Source of the DNA: Treponema sp.
GTDB taxonomy: Bacteria; Spirochaetota; Spirochaetia; Treponematales; Treponemataceae
Direction: 5' to 3'
DNA length: 64,000 nucleotides
Assembly (NCBI GenBank): GCA_017617145.1
Contig: JAFZWX010000143.1
Location: forward strand, 28,180-92,179
Shown here piece after piece: positions 45,001 to 53,922 of this stretch; the stretch's first letter is position 1, and every line of letters starts with the position of its first letter. The notes below the pieces were generated by a model, which saw nothing but the letters and a program-made list of their open reading frames with translations, ran no database searches and was not told the origin of the DNA. A program made the translations under genes and the position numbers.

Positions 45001-46598
45001 TAAGGTGTTTCTTCTGACGTCCAACCGATTCTATAATGTCCATTTAATTCTTCCGGGGTGTTGTCAGAATTATAACCTTTAGCTCGTGCTAATGCATAAT
45101 CTCGTGGTCTAAAATTAAAATCGGCATAAGCAAAATAAGCAGATCTTTTCTGTAATTCATTCAAAGCATTCTGATCTGTAACATAAAAACCATCAGATTC
45201 AGGTTTGAAATACTCATATTCTTCCAGACCATAAGTTTTCTGTAAATCAACATTCCAATTGCTACAAACTTCAAAGTTTTCTTCAGATTTAGAACCACTA
45301 TAAATGTTATAATTGAAACGGAATTCTTCCCAGTCTACATTGCGGTCAAAGATTTTTGTTATATCATATTTAAGCTTTACAGAAGCACCAATATCTGTAG
45401 TGGTAATTCCGCATTTCTGAAGCTTTGAAAGATAATCATCATACAATATAGAAGTATCGCCACCGTTTGCTTGTGAAATTACAGTTTCATTTATCCAGAA
45501 ATCACTAATGTAATCTTTTCCGTCATCATAATCATGAGGAATAATTGTGTTGCCGCCACTAAAGTTAACGTTGAAAATATAGTTTTCGTTATCTTCTACA
45601 AACGGATACACAACTTCGAATTTTTTAAGTCCATTTTTTGCAAGAATCAATTTTGTGTTTTCACCACTATCCCAGATGTTGTAATACCAGATAATGCCAG
45701 ATTTTTCTTCTTCAATAAAAATGTCAAACCAGTAATCAGGGTCGCCTTCTTCATAAGTAAAAGTAAACTTAACACCTTTTCCGTTTGGATCTGGTTCTGC
45801 CTTTACATGCTTTGATTCATTTGAATAAAGGACTGATGCAATTGCATAAATATCTGTCCAGTCTTTGATAACAAAGGAGTTAGCACTTGTACATTCAGCG
45901 GCAACAATGATGTAATCTGAATAGAAACCTCGCTTGTAATTTTCGTCTGTTACTACAACATCAATTTTATATTCGCCAACCGGTAAATCGTATTTTGAAT
46001 AATTAATAAACCAGCCGCCGTCTTTGCTTTCGTTGTCGTAGTAAACCTTAACGTTTGTATCTGTGTACCAGTTATTTTCGGTGCCATCAGTATCAACTCT
46101 AGACAATGTAACACTGTTGCTTATTGCATTTATATCTGCAGCCCAACTAACATTTATTCTTATGTTACCCCTGTCTGTGTCTGGATCACCCCAGGTATTT
46201 ACTACAAGAGCAAAATTAACAGAATTAACCTTACCCTTTTCGATTTTTACACCACTTGTTGTTGCGATGAATTCAACTTCACCCTGATATGCTGTAAGCT
46301 GGAAGCTATAGGTTCCTGGTTCTATATCAATTGCAGAAAGCGCATCTGTATTATCCCAAATAGCTAGTTGTACCCAACCACCAGTATAACCATTTTTCTT
46401 TGCTTCGAGTTTAATTCCATATAATTCATCCAGATCAAAATCTGGGAAAACAGTTCGTTCAGAACCACCTAATACCGGTTTAATCTGTGTAACATCAGAT
46501 GCTTTGTCAAAAATATTATGTGAACACGATGATGCTAATACAATTAAACCTAATAATAAAAAGGCGGAAATTGTTTTAAAGAAATTATTATGTTTCAT
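42084..46598 (-). CDS. Giant lipoprotein with four InlB-type/beta-sandwich module pairs
   Basis: A 1,504-aa protein with a lipoprotein signal (LGLIVLASSC lipobox). After an N-terminal domain of about 380 aa with Ig-like segments, four units repeat: a short InlB/Listeria-Bacteroides-type segment ending in a WYxxxx...YAKW or PKW motif (YAKWGLIF, YAKWNMKF, RPKWSLVF, YKAKWNYKM), then a 150-180-aa beta-rich domain with a GHAESDF/GTPNIDF/GEPTANI/GYSNANL turn that resembles a carbohydrate-binding fold by pattern. It probably binds glycans at the surface. It is 15 nt behind the gene at 46613 in one operon. Confidence 0.75.
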   Translation of the reverse strand: MKHNNFFKTISAFLLLGLIVLASSCSHNIFDKASDVTQIKPVLGGSERTVFPDFDLDELYGIKLEAKKNGYTGGWVQLAIWDNTDALSAIDIEPGTYSFQLTAYQGEVEFIATTSGVKIEKGKVNSVNFALVVNTWGDPDTDRGNIRINVSWAADINAISNSVTLSRVDTDGTENNWYTDTNVKVYYDNESKDGGWFINYSKYDLPVGEYKIDVVVTDENYKRGFYSDYIIVAAECTSANSFVIKDWTDIYAIASVLYSNESKHVKAEPDPNGKGVKFTFTYEEGDPDYWFDIFIEEEKSGIIWYYNIWDSGENTKLILAKNGLKKFEVVYPFVEDNENYIFNVNFSGGNTIIPHDYDDGKDYISDFWINETVISQANGGDTSILYDDYLSKLQKCGITTTDIGASVKLKYDITKIFDRNVDWEEFRFNYNIYSGSKSEENFEVCSNWNVDLQKTYGLEEYEYFKPESDGFYVTDQNALNELQKRSAYFAYADFNFRPRDYALARAKGYNSDNTPEELNGHYRIGWTSEETPYTIVKMNKITVVKDINAKNAAGDYTDVEEYFYPANTNVTLMNPTRSGGWYCDGLYEKTDFTGNPISSISKENNTTDRVLYAKWGLIFSDLDNQNINKMQLDMKELKPDFNETLKQDDFVAITLSGHAESDFSGPIRFQIWNNALWDTYDNVDWPSLRGKTVINQSIKAGQDFTMCFGLKVQHPWHDEYNNDPKVTVPIKPEDLFIQIEYDKNDYEPEFKISNPQITFDSNPLMYKYVLSGAAEDVSYGVFVKNEKKVLPTELDRWDMLLADWYDNPDCTGSPIKEVAANDNDPKTFYAKWNMKFEHDEYNHNHHAYFNIKDYQNAFDTQIALPEVPENAQDNKMIVYVAELTGTPNIDFHGSMSANIHIPSRHRNNGDEVCICSPSDVFQGDSGHWTINDLTAGQEVTIKMPLRDWVNAGEGGYTVEPEDMNFYIEYWDSDCNENLILSDWKLEIKPAIEIYYKLDEDDQFRKDGAFVADNMEARRYGYYTEDDADSNGAITLLTSVERPGFSRKLDGWGRYTWNETLNNGEGDWEWHDVDKWKYSDGSVELRPKWSLVFTEGHYENHETHNTSYNYGTDLTLNSIDYWKDRENVADEWGNVWNCGNKPNLKYGDHISITLEGEPTANIPPSQYGIIAQLYDKKWNEENSSWISMDAYCENILEKGNRARLVFDFDVPWTSEHNYEDLAIRFVYDTGTQKIHNNGIGLILSDYNIWYDILSEKVSVTYDYGYKKETTQVYKDGWYELPTDFGDMHEYFEREFEGWYITDIANYQGCVEERDFDKRVGWDCLKADGTTYKAKWNYKMMEGGYKDNGWDDEQGVHHTSETDRQWFFTYDTRISSDEFAEHPSGNIDKDKWYVLVVEGYSNANLNGIELSIDGWDKEGDVDYDTNYTVLRDESALFNLQANQNFKFVTKIKPYKTVMSYDYDAKLWKNSLTYCDEPTLSNVKIRLFEFDDEDAADIKITEIDAEQ

Positions 46599-46612
46599 AT
46601 ACTTTTCCTCCC

Positions 46613-49213
46613 CTACTCAATAATAAGATTAAAGAAACAAGAACAATGTGTTTTGTCCTTTTTCTCAGCAATTACCAGAATTGGATATGTGCCAGAGGTG
46701 TATTTGCTTGTATCAATTTTAATAAAATATGCACCACCATCCACTTTTCCATCCTCGTCGGTATTTAACACTTTTCCAAGACAAGACCATTTATAGTTTG
46801 AAAAGTTTTCTGTAAATCCATCCTGAACATAGTTCTTATCAGCTGTAAGTGTAATTATGCCATTCAAAGGTTTAGAAATCGAAACATCCAAATCTTCGAT
46901 TTTTTCAAACTCAATTGAAACCTTTACACTAGTATCTTTTGGTTTTGAAGCTTTAGTATTAACTTCAATAACCTGAGTAAAGTCTCCGGAAAGTTTATAA
47001 TCAACAACTTCACGAGTTGCTAAATCGATTTTGTGTGTAAAGTTGTCTGTTCCATCGCTTGCGTTAAATGTAATACTTGCATCATCTGAGAAGAAAGAAT
47101 TTATTTTTTCAATAAAAGTATAATCATTTGCAAGCAGATTCAAGGCTTTACCATTTGTATAATACCAGACTTCGGTTCCCGCTTTATTGTAAATAAAGAT
47201 TCCGTCTTTGTTTGTCTGGAACGGCTTTTTGTACCAGTCTTTTTGTGTTGGATCAACATATACGTATTCTTTTCTTGGTGCCGGACATTCAAAATGCTTT
47301 AAAGCATCTGGTGTTTCGAATACATAGTTTCCGTTGTTATCGACAACCTTTACAACTGTTGAACAATCAAACCAGCTGTCTTCTGCCTTTACTGTACTCT
47401 GAACCCAATGATCTGGTTTTAGAACAAATACACCTTCGTTGTTGCTGAGCAAAATACCACCAGTTGTATCTGTTGAACCAAAAGCTGTATTGTAATAAGC
47501 AGGACTTACAGTGTAAGCAGTTTCGTCTGTGCCTTTTTTGAATACAAAGCGCTCAAATGGGAAACGTCCGCGTCCACCCTTGAAAGTTCCGTCATCTTTT
47601 CTGGTATCATCATAACAATAGCATTGAAGAATCCAGAATAAATCATCAGCCTCATTATTTTCAAAAATATTTTCAAAAATAAATTCAAGAGCATCTTCAT
47701 CTTTTTCTTCTGTATAAAGATTGCCGTAAAACCAGTCATAATTATCGCCTGTATACTCAGCGAATGCTTTGTCCAGACGGAATTCCTTTTCTACAGAAGG
47801 ATCACAGAAACTAAAAATGAATTTCAGTAACTTACCGTAATCAATTTTCTGTGAATCATTACCTTTCTTGAATTCTGCTTCGATTCCTATAGGGTCGCCT
47901 ACACGATTACCTAATTCATCATAATTATATACAAACAAATCTTCTTCAAAAGCCCACATCGGCAAAGTTGTTTCATTTTCAACAAAGTCTTTTGAATAAG
48001 TATTGTTTGCAAAATCAAACTTGCATTTATACAAACCAGAAGTTCTTCTTCCGCCGGCATAGTCGTTTACAAAGAAATAAACTGTTCGGTCGCTTGTAAC
48101 AACAACATTTTCTACGCTCCATTCCTCTGTATTATTTTCGTACAATGCAATATAGTCTTGTGGTCTGTAAGTTGGAACTGCATAAACATGATTTGAATTG
48201 TTTACCATTGCATTCAAGAAAAGCCATTTTCCATCTTCGCTTACTCTGAAGTTACGGATAGAAAGTCCTTGAATATCTGGAAGAACCTTTGATAAAGTTC
48301 CGCCGATTGGTTCATATTTGTAAATTGAAACTACATCATTTTCATCTTTTGCAGCAACAAACATGTGTCCACTCTGGTCAAACTGAAGATAGTCTTCATC
48401 ATCACTTGATTTCATCCAGAATGCAGGGACAAGCTTATAATTTGAAACACCTTTAGAATCTATAAAGATATCTGAAGAAGTTCCGTCGTTTCTTACATAT
48501 ACTAATGAACCGAATTTTACAGGAGTTCCATTTGTATATTCCCATTCCGAATACCAGGCATAAGCAATATAAACACCCTTTGCGCCTTCATCAATATCTG
48601 TATATGGACTTTGATAAACCTGACGAACCGGCTGAAGTTCAAAACCTTCTTTTAATTCAAGAGCATCTTCGAACACTACTTCATCAGTAGAAACATTTGT
48701 TCCATCTGTAATGCTTACTTCTTTTACCTCGGTTTCTTCAACAACTTCAACTTCAATGCCTTCATCTTTGAACAAATCTTTTAATGCTTCATTAAGATTT
48801 GTAGTTTTATCTTTAATATCAGCAATCTTAGTTTTGAGTCTGTCTTTTTGCTCGCTTGATAGGGTCGTTACAGAAATAACATCCTGCTCTGAATAAACAT
48901 CTTTGTCATTTGCATCTTTTTCTTTAACAACCTTTTTTAAAGATTTATTTGCTTTTTTTGTAATAGCCGATTCTGCGGCTCTTGAAGAACTAAGAACCGA
49001 AGGAGCAGGCTGAACCTCATCTACCCAAGTAGTAGCCAATGCAGCAGCACCATCAAGATTATAGTTAATGGATTTTACTGTAACTTTTTGTGTTTTAGTT
49101 GTGATTTTAACCTTAGAAGGAAGTCCCGTTCCCGAAGTGTTGTTTTCACAACCAGAAAAAATAAATACTGCCATCGCAATGATAGACAGTATTCCTATTT
49201 TGAAAAACTTCAT
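46613..49213 (-). CDS. Large lipoprotein, propeller-like
   Basis: An 866-aa protein with lipobox FSGC after a hydrophobic signal. The first 200 residues are charged and partly coiled (STITKKANKSLKKVVKEKDAND, IADIKDKTTNLNEALKDLF). The central part has repeated short beta units (YKLVPAFWMKSSDDEDYLQF, HMFVAAKDENDVVSIYKYEP, KWLFLNAMVNNSNHVYAVPTY, TVYFFVNDYAGG) that suggest a beta-propeller; the C-terminus resembles an Ig or PKD-like domain. It is the first gene of the operon with the 1,504-aa lipoprotein. Function is unknown; both are probably surface or outer-membrane proteins. Confidence 0.75.
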   Translation of the reverse strand: MKFFKIGILSIIAMAVFIFSGCENNTSGTGLPSKVKITTKTQKVTVKSINYNLDGAAALATTWVDEVQPAPSVLSSSRAAESAITKKANKSLKKVVKEKDANDKDVYSEQDVISVTTLSSEQKDRLKTKIADIKDKTTNLNEALKDLFKDEGIEVEVVEETEVKEVSITDGTNVSTDEVVFEDALELKEGFELQPVRQVYQSPYTDIDEGAKGVYIAYAWYSEWEYTNGTPVKFGSLVYVRNDGTSSDIFIDSKGVSNYKLVPAFWMKSSDDEDYLQFDQSGHMFVAAKDENDVVSIYKYEPIGGTLSKVLPDIQGLSIRNFRVSEDGKWLFLNAMVNNSNHVYAVPTYRPQDYIALYENNTEEWSVENVVVTSDRTVYFFVNDYAGGRRTSGLYKCKFDFANNTYSKDFVENETTLPMWAFEEDLFVYNYDELGNRVGDPIGIEAEFKKGNDSQKIDYGKLLKFIFSFCDPSVEKEFRLDKAFAEYTGDNYDWFYGNLYTEEKDEDALEFIFENIFENNEADDLFWILQCYCYDDTRKDDGTFKGGRGRFPFERFVFKKGTDETAYTVSPAYYNTAFGSTDTTGGILLSNNEGVFVLKPDHWVQSTVKAEDSWFDCSTVVKVVDNNGNYVFETPDALKHFECPAPRKEYVYVDPTQKDWYKKPFQTNKDGIFIYNKAGTEVWYYTNGKALNLLANDYTFIEKINSFFSDDASITFNASDGTDNFTHKIDLATREVVDYKLSGDFTQVIEVNTKASKPKDTSVKVSIEFEKIEDLDVSISKPLNGIITLTADKNYVQDGFTENFSNYKWSCLGKVLNTDEDGKVDGGAYFIKIDTSKYTSGTYPILVIAEKKDKTHCSCFFNLIIE

Positions 49214-49242
49214 AATGCCTCCAATTTTGAGTACTTTCTTCT

Positions 49243-49271
49243 ATAATACACCCCCCATGTGTGTCTGTCAA
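49243..49271 (-). promoter_or_regulatory. Promoter of the two-lipoprotein operon with G6 in the spacer
   Basis: TTGACA, 17 nt, TATTAT on the minus strand, near-consensus. The spacer holds six G (49251-49256) within an ACACATGGGGGGTGTAT context. GGAGG precedes the ATG. Confidence 0.65.
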
Positions 49272-49302
49272 ACTTTTTTTTAATAAACAAAGCACTGAGA
49301 AT

Positions 49303-49336
49303 AAAAAAGCACTTCTTTTTATGGAAGTGCTTTTTT
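49303..49336. terminator. Bidirectional terminator between the lipoprotein operon promoter and the CoA ligase
   Basis: AAAAAAGCACTTC pairs with GAAGTGCTTTTTT, 8-nt loop, flanked by A-run and T-run. It ends the ligase transcript. Confidence 0.8.
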
Positions 49337-49377
49337 AGTAATGAATTGCTTGTAATAACAGATTTTAATGACGGTTT

Positions 49378-50619
49378 TTAGTCAAATCTCTTATCTTCAA
49401 TACGTTTTGTTTTCTTTTCGCTGCGTGGGAGCTCGCCTACTCCTACAACTTTAACTTCTGGGGTCATGTTGTACTTTTGCTTGAAGTTGTAAGTCATGGT
49501 CAAGGCTGCTTCTGTGCGGTCGGTGCCACCTTCTACTTCTACGAAGATTGTCATTTTGTCTTTGCCGTCTACGTGTTCAATTACTGCACGGTATTCGCTT
49601 GAAGTTCCTGGTACGGTGCGGATTACATCTTCGATTGTGCTTGGGAAGATGATGTTGCCCTTTACCTTTACCATGTCGTCGCTGCGTCCCATAATTGGTG
49701 TGATTCGTGGGAACTTAGAGCCGCATTTACATTCACCTGGAACAAAAGCTGCAAGGTCGTGTGTGCGGAAACGGAACAATGGAGCGCCTTCCTTAACCAA
49801 AGTTGTAAGAGTGATTTCTCCAAGCTGTCCTTCCGGAACCGGCTCACCTGTAATTGGGTCAAGGATTTCTACATAAACATAATCATCGAAAATGTGGATT
49901 GCTTCTTCGCAAGGGCAGTTGATTCCAATACCAGGACCGTAGCATTCTGTAAGGCCATAAATATCGTAAAGTTCAATGCCAAGAATATCCTTGATGCGGT
50001 TGCGCATTTTTTCGCCCCAGCGTTCAGAACCGATAACGCCTTTTGTAAGATGGATTTTATCTTTAAGTCCGCGGGAATCTACCTGTTCTGCAAGGAGGAG
50101 AGCATAAGAGGAAGTTGCACAGATTACTGTTGATTTAAGATCCTGCATCATCTGAAGCTGTTTTTCGGTGTTACCAGGGCCCATTGGAATTGCCATTGCA
50201 CCAAGGCGTTCACATCCAGCCTGGAAACCGATACCTGCAGTCCACAAGCCGTAGCCCGGTGTAATGTGGATGCGGTCTTTTTTTGTAATACCAGCCATTT
50301 CGTAGCAGCGTGCAAACATAATTGCCCAGTCTTCTACGTCTTTTTTTGTATATGGAATAATTACCGGGGAACCAGTAGTTCCGCTTGATGAGTGAATGCG
50401 AACAATTTCTTCTTCCGGAACCGATGCCAGTCCAAGCGGGTAAGCATCGCGAAGATCCTGCTTTGTGCAGAATGGCACCAGCTTTTCAAAATCTTCCTGT
50501 GTCTTGATATCTTCCGGATTTACATTCTTAAAACGTTCTGTATAAAAAGGATTTCCGCAGGCCTTTACACGTCGTACCTGTGCGCGGATTTGTTCGAGTT
50601 GAAGTTCGTTTAGTTTCAT
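49378..50619 (-). CDS. Aryl-acetate (phenylacetate-type) CoA ligase
   Basis: A 413-aa adenylate-forming enzyme of the PaaK type. Visible are the nucleotide-binding RIHSSSGTTGSPV, GYGLWTAGIGFQAGCERLG, YDIYGLTECYGPG, FRFRTHDLA and GRSDDMVKVKG, and the C-terminal lysine-bearing segment GELPRSEKKTKRI. It activates phenylacetate or indoleacetate to the CoA ester with ATP. In gut anaerobes such enzymes act with arylpyruvate oxidoreductases in aromatic amino-acid fermentation; that partner is not visible here. Its promoter carries an operator identical in form to two before the ECF transporter at 63356, so the two are probably co-regulated. Confidence 0.9.
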   Translation of the reverse strand: MKLNELQLEQIRAQVRRVKACGNPFYTERFKNVNPEDIKTQEDFEKLVPFCTKQDLRDAYPLGLASVPEEEIVRIHSSSGTTGSPVIIPYTKKDVEDWAIMFARCYEMAGITKKDRIHITPGYGLWTAGIGFQAGCERLGAMAIPMGPGNTEKQLQMMQDLKSTVICATSSYALLLAEQVDSRGLKDKIHLTKGVIGSERWGEKMRNRIKDILGIELYDIYGLTECYGPGIGINCPCEEAIHIFDDYVYVEILDPITGEPVPEGQLGEITLTTLVKEGAPLFRFRTHDLAAFVPGECKCGSKFPRITPIMGRSDDMVKVKGNIIFPSTIEDVIRTVPGTSSEYRAVIEHVDGKDKMTIFVEVEGGTDRTEAALTMTYNFKQKYNMTPEVKVVGVGELPRSEKKTKRIEDKRFD

Positions 50620-50637
50620 ATTATTGCTCCTTGAGGC

Positions 50638-50698
50638 AGATCATCGGGTCAAGCCCGATGATGACACTTTGTCATTGCCGGACTTGATCCGGCAATCT
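50638..50698. repeat. Dispersed element family 2: inverted pair in the ligase leader
   Basis: Two 29-bp palindromic units with cores CGGGTCAAGCCCG and GGACTTGATCC, inverted with respect to each other, lying between the ligase promoter and its ATG. Confidence 0.75.
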
Positions 50699-50704
50699 AT
50701 CCTT

Positions 50705-50743
50705 GTTACTGTAAATAGTAACACTAAGTTTCAGAAGTGTCAA
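50705..50743 (-). promoter_or_regulatory. Promoter and palindromic operator of the CoA ligase gene
   Basis: On the minus strand, TTGACA (50738-50743), 17 nt, TACTAT (50715-50720). The -10 lies inside the palindrome GTTACTGTAAATAGTAAC (50705-50722). The same arrangement occurs at 63274-63335. Confidence 0.75.
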
Positions 50744-50771
50744 GCCGTTTCTATAAAAAGAAACATTTTTT

Positions 50772-50905
50772 TCGGCCGTTCCCCCTTGCTCCACTTCGTT
50801 CCACAATGGGTCGCTATGTTCCGGGTTCCGCTGCCGCTACAGCCTCCTCGTTCGCGTTGCTCTCTGCGGTGGCCACTTTCGTGCCCTGCACAGCGCTAAC
50901 GGGTA
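50772..50905. other. GC-rich intergenic block next to the second R-M cassette
   Basis: A GC-rich stretch in an AT-rich context, ending CAGCGCTAACGG. It shares GTTGCTCTCT and the general composition with the block at 36076-36152. No gene or transposase remains are visible. The 536-bp gap here also holds the inverted repeats at 50928-51129. Confidence 0.6.
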
Positions 50906-50927
50906 ATGAATTTTAATAGAATTTGTT

Positions 50928-51129
50928 AAAACACCATAAAATTGTCATCTTTTAAACAAATTTTATGGTGTTTTGTCTGAAAATCTCTTCTATAATCAGA
51001 AAAAAAGCATAAAAAGTACATGAAAAGCCATAAAATTCAAAAGATAAGTCCAAATTTTATGTTTTTTAAAGTGAAAAGCATTCAAAACACCATAAAATTT
51101 ACAGAAATAACAAGAAATTTATGGTATTT
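50928..51129. repeat. Three inverted repeat pairs with equal 14-15-nt loops
   Basis: AAAACACCATAAAATT / AATTTTATGGTGTTTT (50928-50943 and 50959-50974), AAAAGCCATAAAATT / AATTTTATGTTTTT (51023-51037 and 51053-51066), and AAAACACCATAAAATTT / AAATTTATGGTATTT (51084-51100 and 51115-51129). Each has a loop of 14-15 nt and the core CCATAAAATT. They sit between the ligase promoter and the stop of the DUF262-HNH gene and are not followed by a clear U-tract. Confidence 0.75.
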
Positions 51130-51155
51130 CCAGATAAATCGCATTTTTCCACAAA

Positions 51156-52316
51156 CTATTTATTTCCTTTTGCCCTGTTATGAGTTTTACATAACATCTG
51201 GCAATTAGAAATATCTGTAGAGCCGCCTTTACTCCATGCTGTAACGTGGTCGGCATCCATTTCGGTTGGTTTATAAATTCGGTTTTGATTTCCATCTGTT
51301 CCCATAGCACATAGAGGGCAATTTGAAATTCCTTTTTGTTCTGCCTCAGCTGTCTGTTTTGCATAAACAGTTTTTTTAGTCGGTTCATCAAATATACGGA
51401 TATCAAGAAGCTGCGGTTGACGACATCCGTCCAGGATATATTCATAAATGCCTTTTTTGTTTTTCACAAAAAAATCAGAATACAACTCTTTCAACTTTTT
51501 TGAAACTTCAATTGGATTATATGAATTCTTATGGTAAAGCTCGTAATACTTACCCCACTCCAAACCTTTCATTTCAGCTTCAACATCAATAAACACAGAA
51601 GAAATCCAGTCAATTACACTATTGAAATAAGTTCCTAATTCTGTGATTTCTGTATCATGGCGATGCCTGCTCATATAATCACTGATATTTCTTTTTGAAA
51701 CCCAATCCAATGCTGCATGCAAAAAATCCTGCCTATTCACATTACCAGAAATATAGGCGCTCCATTTTTGAATATTTGCATTCTGGGAATTACTGAAGGT
51801 TTCTTTTGCTTTTGTTACAAACTCGCCGGAATGAATTGCATTTAATAATTCCTGTTCATTAAGAGGAACTCCCGCAATATTGATTGTCTTAAACCATTCT
51901 TTAATTTCACTTTCTGTTCCCTCGCATTCATAAATAAGAAGCTTTGTTTCCAGGATTTTCTTTTGCAAATCGTATGCAAGTCCGCTGCAATATTGCTCCA
52001 TACCATGCGAATCTTTTATGGCAAACTTGTCTGTAACAAAACGTCCAAAGCTTGTGATTCGCTGCTGTCCATCCAAAACCTCAAGTCTGTCGCCAGCTTT
52101 ATTAAAATAGATAAGTCCCAGCGGATAACCTTTAAGAATTGAATCAATAACTGCAACATCTTTTTTACCATCTGCATAAATGTAATTACGCTGATATTCC
52201 GGTTGAATTGTTAATTTACCTGATAAGCCAAAAAGGCCTTTGCCTTCGTATTCGTTATAAACAAAGCCTTCGCAGATGTCTTTGATAGTTATGTTGGTTT
52301 TGAGAGTTGTGAGCAT
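51156..52316 (-). CDS. DUF262 and HNH domain protein (GmrSD-like nuclease)
   Basis: A 386-aa protein. The N-terminal DUF262 domain has [17 protein letters not shown], the family signature [12 protein letters not shown] and [12 protein letters not shown]. The C-terminal HNH nuclease has CPLC, then [32 protein letters not shown] with the catalytic His and metal ligands. DUF262 proteins with HNH domains act in modification-dependent or R-M-like phage defence. It lies 4 nt after the EcoRI-type methylase gene, so the two are probably one unit; as no separate nuclease is present, this one is the best candidate for cutting. Confidence 0.85.
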   Translation of the reverse strand: MLTTLKTNITIKDICEGFVYNEYEGKGLFGLSGKLTIQPEYQRNYIYADGKKDVAVIDSILKGYPLGLIYFNKAGDRLEVLDGQQRITSFGRFVTDKFAIKDSHGMEQYCSGLAYDLQKKILETKLLIYECEGTESEIKEWFKTINIAGVPLNEQELLNAIHSGEFVTKAKETFSNSQNANIQKWSAYISGNVNRQDFLHAALDWVSKRNISDYMSRHRHDTEITELGTYFNSVIDWISSVFIDVEAEMKGLEWGKYYELYHKNSYNPIEVSKKLKELYSDFFVKNKKGIYEYILDGCRQPQLLDIRIFDEPTKKTVYAKQTAEAEQKGISNCPLCAMGTDGNQNRIYKPTEMDADHVTAWSKGGSTDISNCQMLCKTHNRAKGNK

Positions 52317-52320
52317 TATT

Positions 52321-53448
52321 TTATTCTCCGATTTTTCTTATAAAGATTCTAGGAAATAATCTTCTATGATGTGTTTTATTTTCCGGCAAATAACAAGCAT
52401 TTCCGCCCTTATCATATGTATCTGAAATTGGTATACAATCTTTTATAGGTTTACAATCCAATAAACTACAACCAATTATTTGAAATTGGGTAGGATTATA
52501 TTTTGATAAAAATGAGGGAGATACTCCCATTACTCCCTCATAATCAGAAGGAATAGAATCAACATACTTTACCTCAATTGCATCATAATTGTCATATTTT
52601 ATATACCCTTGCTCTTTCAAATCTTTATGTTTACTGAATTTTAGATTATCTGCCATTGTCATTAATGATAAAGGCGCATGTCTTCGCCCGTGATCAATAT
52701 TTGTAAACCAGCAAGCATTTCCTTGTCTTGTATAGTTTCCCTTATATCCCATCCGTTCTGCTTTTTCTTTATCTTTGGGATTTACCACAGCACCTTCAGG
52801 AACTTGGAAAACCATATCTTCGCTATTTGCCGTAACGCCAATCCAGAGGCGATTGTTTTTTATTTCTTTAAATATTTCCTTGTATGTTACCATTCCAATT
52901 TGACCAATTATCAAACACTTTTTATTTGCTTCCAAAATCCAAGCAACAAATTCTCTGAATAAACTAAAAGGAGGATTTGTTATTATAAAATCAGATTCGT
53001 CACGAAGAAGTTTTACTTCCTTACTTCTAAAATCACCATCGCCTTCAAGATAATCCCATTTCAGATCTTCTATGTTTATTTTACCATCATTATTTTCATC
53101 TTCTGTTATTGTAAATATTTTTCCTTTTGAACGAGATTTTTTAATTTCAAAACGTGGATCTACACTTTCAAATAGTGTTGGTTGATAATCAAAATTTACA
53201 TTTTTACTGTCATACGCATAGGAAGTAGAAATAAGTTTCTTAAGACCAAATCGTTCAAAGTTTTGTGCAAAGAATTTTGTAAAATTACTCCATTCAGGAT
53301 CATCACAAGGTAAAAAAACAGTTTTTCCTTTAAAAACATTTGGATTGAATTCAATATAGGCATTCACTTCTTTTTGGATGTACTCATACAGTGTATAAAA
53401 CTCATCATTCTTTACTTTCTTAGCATTTAATAATGCATCATTTGCCAT
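52321..53448 (-). CDS. EcoRI-type adenine-specific DNA methyltransferase
   Basis: A 375-aa protein of the EcoRI methylase family. The N-terminal [24 protein letters not shown] and [13 protein letters not shown] match the family, and the catalytic NPPF is in [18 protein letters not shown]. It transfers methyl to adenine in a palindromic target; the target is not known here. The start has AGGAAA before it. It forms an operon with the DUF262-HNH gene and faces a divergent XRE gene. Confidence 0.9.
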   Translation of the reverse strand: MANDALLNAKKVKNDEFYTLYEYIQKEVNAYIEFNPNVFKGKTVFLPCDDPEWSNFTKFFAQNFERFGLKKLISTSYAYDSKNVNFDYQPTLFESVDPRFEIKKSRSKGKIFTITEDENNDGKINIEDLKWDYLEGDGDFRSKEVKLLRDESDFIITNPPFSLFREFVAWILEANKKCLIIGQIGMVTYKEIFKEIKNNRLWIGVTANSEDMVFQVPEGAVVNPKDKEKAERMGYKGNYTRQGNACWFTNIDHGRRHAPLSLMTMADNLKFSKHKDLKEQGYIKYDNYDAIEVKYVDSIPSDYEGVMGVSPSFLSKYNPTQFQIIGCSLLDCKPIKDCIPISDTYDKGGNACYLPENKTHHRRLFPRIFIRKIGE

Positions 53449-53568
53449 TTTATTTCCTCATGATTATTGTCATCTTTTTATATAAATGAACTTCTTCATT
53501 TCTTAAATAATAATGAATTATTTCACCTTTTTGAAGTCAGAAATGACGAATTTCATCAAGATTTAAAT

Positions 53569-53904
53569 ATGAGTTTTTGGGAAAGCGTAGAATCAGAATT
53601 AAAATATCAGAATAAAACCCGTAAGCAATTAGCAACAGAGATAGGAATAGATACAACAACTATAAGCAAAGGAATAACAAACAACAGTATTCCATCAGCA
53701 GATATCGCTCTTAAGATTGCATATTTCTTAAATGTAACCTTGGAATCTTTATTAGGACTTCCAGAAAATGGAAAAAATAAAAAATCAGCCGATCAGCAAA
53801 ATCAAATCCGCCTGTATAAAAAATATTTTGAATTAATAAACCTTGCAGAAAAACTAAATGAGCAGCAATTAAAATCTATTGAAAATCTGATGAAAACAAT
53901 GTAG
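53569..53904 (+). CDS. XRE-family regulator, possible R-M controller
   Basis: A 111-aa protein with an XRE helix-turn-helix (TRKQLATEIGIDTTTISKGI, NSIPSADIALKIAYFLNVTLESLLGLP) and a helical tail. The ATG at 53569 was preferred over an in-frame ATG at 53467, because the domain starts right after it. It is divergent from the EcoRI-type methylase. Small XRE proteins in this position often act as controllers that delay nuclease expression; no clear C-box was identified. Confidence 0.75.
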   Translation: MSFWESVESELKYQNKTRKQLATEIGIDTTTISKGITNNSIPSADIALKIAYFLNVTLESLLGLPENGKNKKSADQQNQIRLYKKYFELINLAEKLNEQQLKSIENLMKTM

Positions 53905-53922
53905 GTTTAGCAACGCCTCAAC

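Noticed and set aside
50772..50905. Integron attC site
   Set aside because: A GCTAACG-like end is present but no matching GTTRRRY/RYYYAAC pair or integrase was found.
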